From Fonsecaea monophora (taxonomy: Eukaryota > Ascomycota > Eurotiomycetes > Chaetothyriales > Herpotrichiellaceae), in assembly GCF_001642475.1 (NCBI RefSeq), contig NW_019173971.1, forward strand, positions 62,001 to 126,000: a DNA stretch of 64,000 nt, in the 5' to 3' direction. The position numbers and the translations under genes were made by a program. This document shows positions 11,052 to 22,873 of the stretch, one piece after another; the stretch's first letter is position 1, and each line of letters starts with the position of its first letter. The notes under the pieces were generated by a model that saw only the letters and a list, made by a program, of their open reading frames with translations, searched no databases and was not told the DNA's origin.

Positions 11052-12252
11052 ATGGCCACAGCAAAGACACAGTCGCTTTACTCCTCGCTCAAATTCACCC
11101 ACAATGTCACCAAGACATCTTCGGGCTCAGAGGTCCATAGTTATACCTCCGACCTGGGTCCCGACTCTCCTATACTGACTCTAATCCATGGTTATCCTCA
11201 ATCTGCTTATGAGTGAGAGATCCTCCCAACCATGACTATTAGTCCAGGCTGACCTGGTTGTAAACTAGATGGCGTCATGTCAGTTTTCCCCCACTTGTCC
11301 CAGCCTTGCAGACATGCGTGCAATATGCAGTCTTCCTTTAGCAGGCAGGGTGTTACCCTCATAGTGCAACACCACCCTCGCTTTAACAGGCTAACAAATA
11401 CCAATTCAACAGGTCGTCCCTCTCCTTCAAGGGAAGTTCTCTTTGTTCGTTCCCGAACTTCCAGGCTATGGCACTTCGACGCCCATCCGGGATCCGGCAT
11501 CGAATACGAAGCGCGCTGTAGGCACCGCCTTGCTGGAGGCCCTCGCAGACGTCTTCAAGACCAGAACGGCATCTTCTCCAAGACGCGTCATTCTAGGCGG
11601 TCACGATCGCGGTGCACGCATCAGTCACCGTCTTTCAGTCGACTTTTCCCACCCGAACCAATCCTCACCTGCGCTGTACAAGGACTTGAATCTGACGGTC
11701 CCCGGCACGATCCTGCTCGATATAATTCCGACCAAGGAACAGTGGACCGCCTTCTCTGACCCGGCCATATGCCAGGGATACTTTCACTGGCCACTCCTGG
11801 CCAACGCCGACCTGGCGACAGAGATGATCTCTGCGTACGGCGGCGGCAGATGGGCAAGGGAAGCGCACACACGCATCTCCGGCCCCAACCCGAAAGCGCT
11901 GGACAGAATCTCGTCTCACGACGCCCTCGACGTGTACGCTGGTCTGTTCAGTGACAAGGATGTCATCTACTACTCCTCTCTCGACTACGCGGCGGGTGCG
12001 GCTCCTGAGGCGACGGAGCAAGACGAGGACCAGAAGGCAGGAAGGAAAGTCGGCGTGCCATTGCTCGTCATGTTCAGTAAAGCGAAGCTAGGGGCACGCA
12101 TTGACGTCGAAAGCACATGGAAAGGCTGGATCGCAGATGGAGTCGATTACGAAGGGTACGGCGTGGGAGATGGCTATGGTCACTATTTGCCCGAGGAGGC
12201 CTTCGAGATCGTCGCAGAGAAGATGTCGGCATTTGTCAAAAAAGTGACATGA
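11052..12252 (+). CDS. Epoxide hydrolase-like alpha/beta hydrolase
   Basis: Exons 11052-11212, 11269-11278 and 11413-12252 give 336 residues. The middle exon is a 10-nt microexon (ATGGCGTCAT), required to link the SAYE and VVPLL parts of the conserved strand; it reads WRHV. The fold signature is complete: oxyanion HGYP at 46-49, nucleophile elbow GGHDRGAR with Asp122, and a late catalytic His314 in GHYLPEE. An Asp nucleophile with HGYP is typical of epoxide hydrolases and haloacetate/haloalkane dehalogenases (the HGYPQ and GHDRGAR wording is closest to the fluoroacetate dehalogenase-like branch). The reaction is hydrolysis through an aspartyl ester; the substrate is unknown. There is no signal peptide, so it is probably cytosolic. 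The start was chosen at the ATG at 11052, the first ATG in frame. Confidence 0.85.
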
Positions 12253-12504
12253 TCACGGTGGTGGATCAACCGTGGATCGCACTGTCCGGGAGGATATTGC
12301 AGAGTAGGTAAGGCTGACAACTGTCTTGAGTCAAACAAGGGTAAAACGCGTCATGATCACATTCCAAAACAAGTTCCTCGTCGTTGTCTTGAGCGAGCGA
12401 CGTGTCATTATCATATTACATTATCTGGTTCGCGGATATTCCAGGAAGGCCGGCCCAAGAGTCTACTACGTCTTATCCCACTCATGCTTCGTGAGCTGCC
12501 ATTT

Positions 12505-14446
12505 TCAGGGGGATCTCTCAACTGCGGTCCACCGCCTCTTCCCAGGGCTTCTCTCTCTCCTGATCGAAGATTCACCACCCCAGAGTCCCGCCTGACTCGC
12601 ACTACGAACAGGGAAGAGGGAGGAGTCCGTTTTCTCGGTATCGCCTCTCGCTTCACTGTTCGTTCCGCTGCCGTTCCAGAGCGGGAACTCCTCCTGTATA
12701 CTTTCTGAACGACCAACACTCAGCGAATTGGGTGTTGCGTAGGCATCACTCGACGACTCTGCAGTTTCATCGCGGGAATACCGACTTCCGCGTCGCCAGA
12801 GACCTGTAGGAGGTTCAGAGGAGTCCATCGTGTCTGCAGCATGGGATCGTTGACTGATGCTTCTAGCAGGCATCATCGATACAGAGCCGCGCGGCGCCAT
12901 TGACTCCCCCAGACTGAATCCTTCTGGAGAATCGGCTCCCACCGCCCGACGACTGGCAAATGCTGGCGACTTTCCAAGTCGAGGCGAGTTCAACCCCAAT
13001 GGGTTTGATGCGCCGCGGAGATGTTCGGTAGAGGCTATGATTTTCATGTCGTAGTCCTCCGATATGGTCAGATCGAGAGAGCCCCTTCGACGAGTCGGCG
13101 ATGACGGTTCTGGGGGTGCCTGCTGGGTCTCTTTCCTCACAGCCATAGACAAGGAAGACAGGCCCACATCCCGCAATGCTGGTGCAGCTGTTAGCAATCT
13201 GATCAGAGCATTGCAGCCAGCCTGATGGGTGACCAGGATGATCACGAGATCTTCGTCGTCATCCTGATCATCACTATTCCCTGCTTCTGAGCCAGCTTGG
13301 TTCTCGTAGAATGCGATCATTTTCTGCAGACCATTGCGGAACCGCCGGTGCATTTTGCCCCAGTCCTCATCAAAAGGCCCACCGTCACCCCAGTCAAGTG
13401 GCTCACTCTGGCTGTCCCACTGACCGTCAATTTCGACACACGAATCCCGCGCATGAGCCACAAATCCCGGCGGAATTTTGTCCGAGGGCCCAATTGCATA
13501 ATTCGGTATGGGAGGGCCATAACCCATACTCGCCTGGAGAGCCCTGTTTAAGATTCGAGCACCGTTTGCCAACTCGGTCCCAAATGAGATGTTGCGTGGC
13601 CGTTTTGGGAGTAAATGGCCAACCGCTGCCATAGCCCGCAGGCCAGTCTTTTCATGGACCGGCACAGATATGGCATCAGGTTCTCCCTCTTCCGTGTCGA
13701 TCGGTGGCATATTGAAGGCTGGGGAGCCTGAGAGATCGGCACCTTTAATCTCCTCTTGTGGGATTTGTAATGTCATTTTGGCCTGCGAAACGAGAACCGC
13801 AGAGGGTGGAGGAGCAGAGCCCTCGTCGAAGTAGCTGGCGGTTTGCCATTCCCCCAGGAATGCATCAATGCGCAGCTTGCAGGTATTGTATCCAAGACGG
13901 TTTGTCTGCCCTTTGTCTTTGCTAGCGGCGCGGTCGAAAAATGCTTGATCACCATCCCCCGAGTCCGGGGCCGCAGCCTGCACCACCTCATCCATGGGCG
14001 AGAGACTAGAGCGAGTAGAGATTTGACGCGACTTCATGCGTGGTCGAGAGTGGTTTTGAGGATGTTGCATGCCCGCGGCAATCGCAATAGAAGACTGGAC
14101 ACATCGCAGATATGGCGAACTATGGATAATGATCTTCCGTCTCTTGCGAGGTTGGGTTTCGTTTGCTCCGTCTTCTTTGCCATCACTTTGAGGTTTCGAT
14201 TGCTTTTCGAGATTATGCAGTTCGTTGTTGATCCTCAAGCCGAGAGACTGGCACTGGATCCAACCGCCGTAGGATAGAGGAGGGTCATATGGTGCTGAGG
14301 CTGTGGCAGCCCAGTTCCTATCTGCCTGGTCTAGACGGGCTCCATGACTATGGAAACCGCGTTAGTAGGAGTACTTGAAAGCAGAAGAGCATATATGGAA
14401 GGTGATCGTACCGGACAACAAAGATTACAGCTGGCTGTCTTCCCAT
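12505..14446 (-). CDS. Histidine phosphatase (phosphoglycerate mutase family) protein
   Basis: Exons 14446-14412 and 14347-12505 encode 625 residues. The intron falls inside the catalytic signature: exon 1 ends in FVVR and exon 2 starts HGAR, giving the RHG motif with the phospho-acceptor His13. A second catalytic Arg lies in SSPYLRCVQS near 93, and the second catalytic His in VTHQAGCNALIRLL near 386. About 200 residues of linker separate the halves, and the last 200 residues are Ser/Arg/Pro-rich and predicted disordered, with many possible phosphorylation sites. This layout is known from fungal proteins annotated as phosphoglycerate mutase family; it is not the glycolytic enzyme, which is much shorter. 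The substrate is unknown. Both catalytic histidines being intact suggests activity. It converges with the alpha/beta hydrolase gene across a 252-bp gap. Confidence 0.85.
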
Positions 14447-17400
14447 GGTGGAAGCCGGACGGTTTCAATGCAAATGGGTATTGTTTCTATATTGCAACTT
14501 GAAATAAGGAAAAAATACGTCAACGTTGAAAAATTGCGGGGGTAGAGCTGGCAGTACAAAAGATCGGCCCCGACAGCCTAGAAAACAGGACTGGAAGTAA
14601 GAGGAAATGGTGTGTCACCGCAGGCGTAGGCGTGTCATCTTGAAGGATGGTGTGGATGTACCAAGTTGCTGGTACAATGCAGATGTGTAGTCTGCGACGA
14701 TCAAAATTCAGTTCTTATGATGTTTTGTCCTGCGCCGCTGAGGCGACGGTGAAGGGTCATAGTGGGAACTATTTGGGGTGCGGTGTGAATCCTCGGTGAA
14801 TCAGGTTTGTGTGAACTCCCCATTCATTCATCGGTCCGCTTTCTCCTTTTGCTTTGACAGGCGCCCGACAGATTCAACTCGAGAGGCGGAATCTGTTCCA
14901 GGTACCGAGGACTTTGTATGCACTTGATAATCGAGAACATCGTACAAGTCGACTCTGAGGTACTGGTGAGTACCGAGTAGAGTCAAGGATACAGTCTCAC
15001 TCTTGGAAGCCCAAGCAGCAGACTTATCCCGAATCCATTCTACTTGGTACAGGTATATGTGCTTGTCTGTCACACAAGGACTTTGTACATCGTTATCGCC
15101 GTACTGCCATTTGAAGATTGTCGCTGGCTCGTCACCGTTGTCTCACGTGTCTTTATTATGTACCCGTTCACCGCGCGAATCAAACACCCAAGGCATGCTA
15201 CCGGCCTCGGCAGGCCTCCGCGTATCTTCTCTCTGTGATCTTCCGTTTCAAGACGGGTGGCATCTTGCTATCAGCGGAACACTTCGTGTCGGACCGGCAC
15301 CCCGCGTATCTCTTGATCAATCTCGTTTCGAAATTGAACACCAAGAAGCAGTCCACGAACACGAGCACAGTCAGGCTTATTCTCCGGGGCGCCTTAGCCG
15401 GGGGACACTAACTATGGCCACGAGCACGAGTACCTATATTTCATCTCGCCCCCAAACACGATCGTCTCCCATATCGTATCAGACCAACTATTTCCTACAA
15501 ACAAGGACCTTAGACATGTGCGGTGAGCTGCAGTTGACTGAGGAGAAAACACTCAAGAGAAGGACAATGGAGGAACAAGTGCCGGCGGACTTTCCTGAAT
15601 GACGAGTACCTGTCCCCAGACCAGAAATCAATCTTGTCTACTCCGATACCCAGACGCGGCTAGCTTTGCCAGCCTGCCTCTGGGTCTTGCCAGCTCATGC
15701 ACCTGGAGTCGTTTCAAGTTTGTGGAGCAGCAATTGCCCATGCAAGCACGGCCCTCGGTGTCACCTGAATGGATGAAGTCCATCTAGCCTGCCACCCGCA
15801 ATGCTCTCGAGGACATACCCCTGGCAACTTTTAGCGACGAGGGATCTGCCGCGCCCGTGCTCACGGCCGACGCCTCAAGCGCAGCTTATTAAAAAGGCAT
15901 CAGGCCAGCATTGTGGTCACAAAGGTGCACCAATCATGTCTTGTAAATGCGGTCCTTTCGACTTCTTGAAGATGGCTGCCCAAGATACGAAGTAGGGGGG
16001 AGGCGGCAGCATCTTCGTACGTACAGAACACAGAGCCCGGTTGCCAATTCGTCGGCATCGACCTGCCACCCTTCCCTTGGTTTTCCTGCCCGCTGTGTCT
16101 GTTTCGAAGTGCCAGTGGCTATCCACCGACTCTCCACATTGGTCGCTCTTTAGGCATCCGACCATGCCGATGGTGTCGTCTTGTTCCTGACGATCTCGAG
16201 CCAGGGTGAGGGGTGGCTCGCCCAGGAGTTCGTGGCTGGATCCAATCCCGTCACCAGCTTCCGTTGAGCCCCTGGCATGGCGCAGGCATCCTGCCTTGTT
16301 CCTGTTGGCTTTGGCTGGGCCCCCCTAGTGGCCCTTTCGCAAAGGTCAGTCGATCCCTATCGCTTCTTGCTCGTTCGTGTGTTTCAAAGTTCTTGATTCA
16401 TCGTTTTGCTTTCTTTGCGTTCATCGACGATACCTAAGACATGCCTGACATGTTCTTTCGTTGACCGGCTATCTGCATTGTCATCATCCGCACTTCAACC
16501 CACTTTGTCGCAAAGGCGGGATTGTGTGCGTGGTAATCGAGATTTCTCGTCCCGCTCTCGCTCTCGCTTTCTTTCGCTTCTTCTCCGGCCCTGCATCATG
16601 TGGCTCAGTCTCAAATTGACCTGTCTAGATTGGCAAAATCCGCCTTCGACAATGACGCTATGTTCCTTTCATTTACATGAGGACCCTGGCCCCCATGGCT
16701 CATGGCATGGTCAAAGCATTAGGGCTGGCAGTCGTGAGCTAGACTCCCCATCAGTGGTAAGGATGTCAATCCATTCAAGGCCGTTAGAAGCTCCCTCGTA
16801 CTTCCACCATCCTGTCAGAAGCGGGAAGCCTGGTTAAGAGGCCAAAGGCAAACTTCTGGATCCCATTATCCACCTGCTTCTCGCTCCCATTGAGCGATCT
16901 CCCATGCGAGTCGGGTTGTCATTATCGTCATTGGTCCAGGCATCTTCCCTGCAGCACTGCATACACTTTTTTGCTGCCTCTCTTCATTCATCACCCGGAA
17001 CCTTACTATCTACTTCTTCAATCCTGCACTCCATACCTCTCGTTACTTTCACCTGCTGGTTCTTGTTCTTGTTCTCGTTCTTGCCCCCCGCTGCAGCCGG
17101 AATTCTTTTCTCCAACCCCCGATATTCGAATTCTTGTCCCTCTTTGACTACCCAGTTCTCCCCTGTTGAAGGAGAGGTTTCAATTCTATAACTCTCCAGT
17201 CACATTCCAAGTTCTCTTCACCTCTGACAGGCGTATCCTTGATCATCACGGCGACAATCCGCAAATAGTCTCGAAGACTGTTTTACACCGATACCGGCAG
17301 TTTTTTTTCTTCGCTTGTCTACATCCAAGCGTCTCGAAGATCCAGGCTGTGCCTCATCAAGTCTCTTACCAACTACACCTCAGACATCTCGACGTCCTTT

Positions 17401-17561
17401 TAAGACGTTCATCCTACCAGGTGTCGATGAATTAGTCACCAAGTACATCACCCTATTCCTAACACTGTCGCTGGGAACGCGCTCTCTGCGGCGAGCGGTT
17501 TACCACACCCTCGAGGTGACCCGATGTTCTCTGTCCTTGTTGCGGCACACCATCCTTCTTC
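14447..17561. other. Long non-coding region with pyrimidine-rich leader
   Basis: About 3.1 kb without a supportable gene. The left part is the promoter of the histidine phosphatase. From about 16,300 to 17,560 the plus strand is rich in C and T (repeated TTCTTC, CTCTC and TCTCGTTC), as seen in long 5' leaders and promoters of filamentous fungi, and probably belongs to the membrane-protein gene that starts at 17562. Short upstream ATGs occur in it. The longest open frame (15003-15602) has no ATG at its start and an unremarkable composition. Confidence 0.5.
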
Positions 17562-18992
17562 ATGAAGACTCTTCTCGATGACACTGGTTTACCTGTCTGG
17601 GTCTACATCGTCATAATCGTTCTCGGTTCGACACTTTTGTTGGTCATCATTGGCGTTGTGTTCCGATGGTGGCTTTTGCGTCGACGGGCGAAGCAACGGA
17701 GGGAGGTGGACAACCTCACCGGGCCTCTTCGCCGCGTCACTTTGAGACGGGGACGCCTTGTCCCTACATCTCAGCATCTGTCCTTGACAGGCTCCAAGTT
17801 CGGTATGAGACATTTTGGGATGCTGGCAGATAATGAGTCTGCCATGACGGGTAGAAAAAGTCCCTTCGAGTGGTGGAACACTATCATGGACAGATCACAG
17901 TCCCGTCAAGACCACATGTCTCAGGTAGAGACTGCTTCGATAATCACTCGACCTACATCTAGAGCCACCATTACCGGTAGAAGGGAACTCCTCAATGCTA
18001 CTCCCGTTCAGACACCCGAAAGGTGCAAAGACAAAGAGGGACCTACCACAAGAACGTGGGAGGTAACAATTCCTTCTCCATCGCCGTCGCCATCACCGTT
18101 GGGACCAAACAGGCACACAAACTTTTCCCGCTCGTTCAGCAACCGTGCTCCAATCTCACCTGTCACGCAAAGATCTCAAGCGACTCTCTCAAGAATATCG
18201 GAACGCTCGCCCCATCAGTCTATGATTTGTACAGCGAACGGGCCGATGCTATCCGCACACTCTTCTTTCCATTCGGCTTTGAATACTCTCGATAATGAAT
18301 CCCCCGAGGGACAGAAACCACAGCCTAGTCCTGCCATTTCACAAGAGGCAACGTCCCTTACTGTCCCAGTTCCACGCCCTCAGCCTGCGAGGACATCTCT
18401 TGCTTCACAACACGATCGTCCGCTTTCCTCTCACCCAGTGGCGCCGCCTCAGACACAGCATAGGCAGAGCAGCTCGCCAACCACGGCATCTCGTCCTTTT
18501 GAACCGAAGCAGTCACAGTATTCGATGCCGCCTTCGTCTTACCGCGCGAGCCGTAACAGCATCCACTCTCCACGCTCCAGTTCCTTCTACCGACAGGGGA
18601 ACCAATCCCAATTTAACGTCTCCCGTCCTGGCCCAGATAGCAACACAAACTCCCCAGCAGCATCGAGTACGCACCTATCTCGGGGTTCTGTCTCTAGCAT
18701 CGGCCCTAGTGGAATCGTCTACGACACCCAGGTTCCCCGGTCGCACTACCCAACGGAATATTGGTCGACGAGAACGGACTTGCATGACATTCCTTCCCAT
18801 GGCGGCACTGGTTCTACACCGCGTTCGAGCACAGATCAGACCTTGCGAAAACCAAGCCCTTCAGATCATCGCAGAGGGCAAGAGACGGAAAACGTGATGG
18901 GGATCATAACTGTACCGGGAAAGAATAATACGAAAGTCCTTCGAAAGAAATCCTTGAAGAGAATGCAGGTCGTCAGCTCGGTGGCAACATGA
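17562..18992 (+). CDS. Single-pass membrane protein with long Ser/Pro-rich tail
   Basis: Intronless, 476 residues. A single hydrophobic segment at about 12-33 follows a short N-terminus with no signal-peptide cleavage pattern and is followed at once by a strongly basic RRRAKQRR stretch, so the long C-terminus should be cytoplasmic (N-out, C-in). Residues 120-470 are low complexity: Ser, Pro, Thr, Gln and Arg, with an SPSPSPSP repeat near 172-180 and many SP/TP sites, suggesting an intrinsically disordered, phosphorylated tail. The end is basic (KVLRKKSLKRMQ). I do not recognise a catalytic domain. The layout resembles fungal membrane anchors that recruit signalling or cell-wall factors, but that is a guess. 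The start at 17562 places the membrane span directly at the N-terminus. Confidence 0.75.
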   Translation: MKTLLDDTGLPVWVYIVIIVLGSTLLLVIIGVVFRWWLLRRRAKQRREVDNLTGPLRRVTLRRGRLVPTSQHLSLTGSKFGMRHFGMLADNESAMTGRKSPFEWWNTIMDRSQSRQDHMSQVETASIITRPTSRATITGRRELLNATPVQTPERCKDKEGPTTRTWEVTIPSPSPSPSPLGPNRHTNFSRSFSNRAPISPVTQRSQATLSRISERSPHQSMICTANGPMLSAHSSFHSALNTLDNESPEGQKPQPSPAISQEATSLTVPVPRPQPARTSLASQHDRPLSSHPVAPPQTQHRQSSSPTTASRPFEPKQSQYSMPPSSYRASRNSIHSPRSSSFYRQGNQSQFNVSRPGPDSNTNSPAASSTHLSRGSVSSIGPSGIVYDTQVPRSHYPTEYWSTRTDLHDIPSHGGTGSTPRSSTDQTLRKPSPSDHRRGQETENVMGIITVPGKNNTKVLRKKSLKRMQVVSSVAT

Positions 18993-19634
18993 ACTGGTGG
19001 TGGGCATTACGACATGGATTCAACGGTTTATGGGCGGTAATATGCGAGCAAATCCTTTTCTGACAGTTGTTATTTTTTTTTTTCGAGATTCCAGAGCGGC
19101 GATGATTTTTTGACGAAACAATATGACACCCAACCCCTTGAGGATATATGGCGGTCATTTCTCAAGGGTTTATTTCTCCACCACTCAACATCACACCACA
19201 TACCAACCGAGATGACTTGTTTTTGATCTTGACTTATACCCGGCTCACGAAGTTGTTGTTTTTGGTTTCAGATCCCCCGGGTCTGGAATTCGGGGAATAT
19301 CTGAGACAGTCAGTTCCGTTTGTTTTATTTTGGGCTTTGCTTGTCCCCGTCGAGGTTCACCTCTCTATCAACTCTCCCACAGCCCTGCCCTCCCCTGGTA
19401 TTTTCAGCTACATGGGTAGAGGGGAGGGGGGAGAAAGCAGCCACAACAAAAATCCTCCGCCGCTCAGCAGCAGGCGCTTATCTGCTTCTTTATGTTACAC
19501 CACGGCCAGAGTTTCGGTTGGTCGGTCGGTCGAGTTCGTCAGCGGCAGCAGGAGAATCTTCGATCCCACACACGCCTGTATACACAGGGACAGCGTGGTG
19601 ATGAGGAGCATGGACTTTCAAGAGAGCGAGGCAA

Positions 19635-19668
19635 ACCAACCAACCAACCAACCAACCAATCAATCAAT
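19635..19668. repeat. (CCAA)n / (CAAT)n tetranucleotide repeat
   Basis: Successive ACCA units changing to ATCA units, about 34 bp; a simple tandem repeat in the 3' intergenic region. Confidence 0.85.
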
Positions 19669-19722
19669 TCAAACCATCCACCACTCCAAAAGTAAGAATG
19701 AAACCTGGCCTATGTAAAAGGT

Positions 19723-19740
19723 TACATACATACATACATA
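19723..19740. repeat. (ACAT)n tetranucleotide repeat
   Basis: Four and a half copies of ACAT/TACA in tandem. Confidence 0.8.
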
Positions 19741-20207
19741 GCAAAAAGAGAATTGCTAAATATTTTTGCGCTCAACTAAACAATCCATCTACCCGCAATG
19801 TCTGTCTTTGCCTCTACCTCTACCCCGTCCCTCTCCTGTCATTTGAGAGTACCTCAGTAGGTAGTATATATCCTATTCTATTCAGTTCAGTAGGGGGCCT
19901 TGTATTCAGATCAACTCCCGGCTAGCAATCTGGACAAGATCTCTCCAGTCATGAGTTTTTTCTTTGCCTAGATAGATGCGACGGTCGCTAGAGCGACAAC
20001 GTTTTGAATGTTTCATGGTAATGGTACTATACAACGCCGGCGCTATGCCTGCAACAGCAGGATACCTCTTTCCACTAGATAAATCCCCAGTTTGAGGCGA
20101 GATAGCTTCGCTTCCAGCTGTCACCAGTCCCGTAGGAATCGGCTCCTTGTTCTGTCTTATATTTTTGCGCGTTCCGCATCCAATATTCATGCCACATAGC
20201 GCCCAAT

Positions 20208-21593
20208 CTAGTCCACATTCTCGATTCGTTGCACAATTATGGCGGTCGCTGCACCTCCTCCGTTGCAAATGGCAGCACATCCGTACTCGCCAGGCTTCAG
20301 CTGATGCAGCAATGTTGTCAAGATACGCGCGCCCGAACTGCCTAGGGCGTGGCCGATCGAGATAGCACCGCCCAACAAATTCACCTTGGCATTCTGCAGT
20401 CCCAGGATCTGTGCAGAGGTTAGTCAGAGACCGTGACGAGACGTAGTTTCGAAATATAGACGGCTTACCTGTTCATTCGCCTTGATGACTGCTGCAAAGG
20501 CCTCGTTAAATTCCCAGATGGCAATGTCATCCTTGGTCAATCCAGCCCTTTCTAGCGCGATAGGTACAGCCTTTGAAGGCGCGATAGGGAAGTCCACTGG
20601 ATCGATGGCTGCATCGGCTGAACTGACAATTCGCGCGAGGACACGGCTTCCTTTGCCATATTCTCGGGCAATTTCCTTATTGCCCAGTACCAACGCACTC
20701 GCACCATCATTGAATGTTGACGAGTTCGCTGCCGTCACTGTTCCCTTCTTAGGATCCTTTACAAATGCCGGTTTCAAAGTGGGAACTTTGTCCTTCTTCA
20801 AGTTGTTGTAACCCTCATCTTCGGAGACAATAGTGTCTCCCTTCTTCCCCTTGACCGTGACAGGGACAACTTCGTCTTTGAACTTGCCCTCCGCCCAGGC
20901 CTTTTGTGCCCGTTCAAAGCTCTGGATGGCATATTCATCCTGCATTTCCCGAGTGATATTGAACTTTTGGGCCGTATTCTCGGCGCAGTTCCCCATGTGA
21001 AACTGGTTGTACACATCCCAGAGCCCATCTTCGATTAGACCGTCCTTCAATTGCATGTTTCCAAACGCCGGGTTTTGCGCTGCTCTCGGCAGATAGTAGG
21101 GCACTCGAGACATGCTTTCCATACCGCCTGCAACTTGTGCCTCCGCCAAACCGAGCTGGATGTTCTGCGCCGCAATGACAACTGCTTTCATCCCCGAAGC
21201 GCAGACCTTGTTGATGGTTACAGCTTCAACTGTGGATGGTAGGCCGGCGAACATGGAGGCCTGTCTGGCAGGTGCTTGACCCATGCCTGCTGCAAGTACA
21301 TTGCCCATATATACATCTGTAATCTTGGAAATAGGAACTTTTGACTTTTCAATGGCAGACTTGATGGCTACGGCGCCGAGTTGCGGCGCGGACATGCTCA
21401 TAAAGCTTCCGTTAAACTTGGCCGTCGGCGTGCGCGAGGCAGAGAGAATGTATGCTTCGCCGATCTCTTTGTTGCGAACCATTGGGGAGGTCGCCTTGGA
21501 GCTCATATGGCTGCGCATTTGCGAGAGGCGGGCGCCAGCGCTGGCGGGGGATGCGCGAGAAGCCATGCGGGCAGCGGAGGTGAAGGAGGGCAT
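20208..21593 (-). CDS. erg10: Acetyl-CoA acetyltransferase (thiolase II), probably mitochondrial
   Basis: Exons 21593-20469 and 20408-20208 give 441 residues; the 60-nt intron (GTAAGC, CTGAC, CAG) lies after KANEQ. The enzyme condenses two acetyl-CoA to acetoacetyl-CoA, or runs in reverse in ketone and isoleucine breakdown. Catalytic residues are all present: acyl-carrying Cys131 in [18 protein letters not shown] near 365, His395 in [11 protein letters not shown], and the proton-shuttling Cys423 in CNGGGAA. The first 35 residues are rich in Ala, Ser, Arg and Met with no acidic residue, as expected for a mitochondrial presequence, and there is no C-terminal SKL. Fungi often have a mitochondrial and a cytosolic copy; this looks like the mitochondrial one (Erg10A type in Aspergillus). 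The frame stays open upstream of the chosen ATG, probably through a 5' UTR intron ending near 21675 (GTACGC...TGTGCAG). Confidence 0.93.
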
Positions 21594-22282
21594 CACGACG
21601 GTGTCGGGGCGCTGAGAATCCAGGTTTGATGTAAGTTCGAACACAGTGACACGAGTAGAAATTTCGCGATCAACTGCACATGTCAAGGCTTGCGCGAGCG
21701 GGGATGAGGAGGAGCAACAGGAGCGAGAGAGATGTAGCGTACCGACCAAGTATTTGACAAAATCACTTAAGCCTGAGGTAGAGACACTCTACTAATCAGT
21801 TAAGCTCACAGGGGAGTGCGAGGAGCTTCTTTCATAGTCGACTGGCATTGACTGGAAGGCAAACTTGGCCTTCGGTCTTTCCCCCAGCTCGCTGAAGTGC
21901 GGAATCCGACCTTTGCGCGGAAGAATATCCTCGGCTTGATGGAGGAATTTCGGAACAATTTGGGAGGTTCCAGGCAGATAGTCACGTGAATGAGATAGAG
22001 GGTCTACTCCGGAGTACAGCCACTTGTGCCACTTCCCCCTTTCGCTAGGGTGGAGTGTTCATCGTCCCTTCTGGAAAAGTGAACCAGATGATGGGCAATC
22101 CACTGCCTCGTACTCGGGCGCCACTCCGCCTTCGCTGCTCTTCTATCTCTCGACCTCGCGTGCGTTCCTTCTGATCGCCCTGTCCCCTTTACACACCGAG
22201 TTGTACACTCATCTACATCGAGGACCAAGTCTCCATCGACCCTCTCTTCGTCTTCCAAACCTCAACATCAAAGAAATCCACC
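21594..22282. promoter_or_regulatory. Bidirectional promoter, thiolase / RAD6
   Basis: A 689-bp gap between divergent start codons. It contains the thiolase 5' leader, with a likely leader intron, and a CT-rich tract before the RAD6 ATG. No coding sequence is supported. Confidence 0.4.
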
Positions 22283-22873
22283 ATGTCCACCTCCGCACGA
22301 CGCCGTTTGATGCGGGACTTCAAGGTACGCTGCCTATGTTGGATTACCAGCTTTGACTTGACGCTGGCTTTACCATGAGTGCTGACCCATGGCCCTCGTA
22401 GCGAATGCAAACAGATCCTCCTGCCGGTGTCTCTGCCTCCCCTATCGCCGATAACGTCATGACTTGGTAAATCCTACCCCTCCGTATTCAACCCATCTCA
22501 GAACGACTTCTGACCGAAGTTCAGGAATGCCGTGATTATCGGTCCTGCAGACACTCCCTTCGAAGACGGCACGTTCAGACTAGTCATGCAATTCGAAGAA
22601 GCCTACCCAAATAAGCCGCCGGGGGTCAAGTTCGTTTCACAGATGTTCCATCCCAATGTGTATGGCACTGGCGAACTGTGCTTGGATATCCTACAGAATC
22701 GATGGTCTCCAACATACGACGTGGCCGCAATCCTGACATCAATTCAGAGTCTATTGAACGACCCCAACACAAGCTCCCCCGCCAACGTGGAAGCGAGCAA
22801 TCTCTATAAAGATAACCGAAAGGAATATACCAAGAGAGTGAGAGAGACGGTAGAAAAGAGCTGGGAGGATTGA
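22283..22873 (+). CDS. rad6: Ubiquitin-conjugating enzyme E2 Rad6/Ubc2
   Basis: Exons 22283-22324, 22402-22466 and 22525-22873 give 151 residues, the standard length of filamentous-fungal Rad6. The active-site cysteine is Cys88 in [17 protein letters not shown], preceded by the HPN motif at 78-80 (FHPNVYGTG). The N-terminus [17 protein letters not shown] is the conserved Rad6 N-terminal helix, which binds Rad18 and Bre1. The acidic tail of budding yeast Rad6 is missing, as usual in moulds; the protein ends in VEKSWED. Roles known for the family: PCNA ubiquitination in post-replication repair (with Rad18), histone H2B ubiquitination (with Bre1) and N-end-rule degradation (with Ubr1). Introns have GTACGC, GTAAAT and YAG borders. 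It is divergent from the thiolase gene. Confidence 0.97.

Larger units (their letters stand above)
18993..20207. other. Intergenic region between convergent genes, with simple repeats
   Basis: This is the 3' flank of the membrane-protein gene and of the thiolase gene. It holds a T11 run near 19073-19083, a CCAA/CAAT repeat and an ACAT repeat. Open frames in the region run through these repeats and are not credible genes. Confidence 0.6.

Noticed and set aside
15003..15602. 199-codon plus-strand open frame
   Set aside because: Begins with TTG rather than ATG at its left end and shows no family features; it probably lies in a promoter region.
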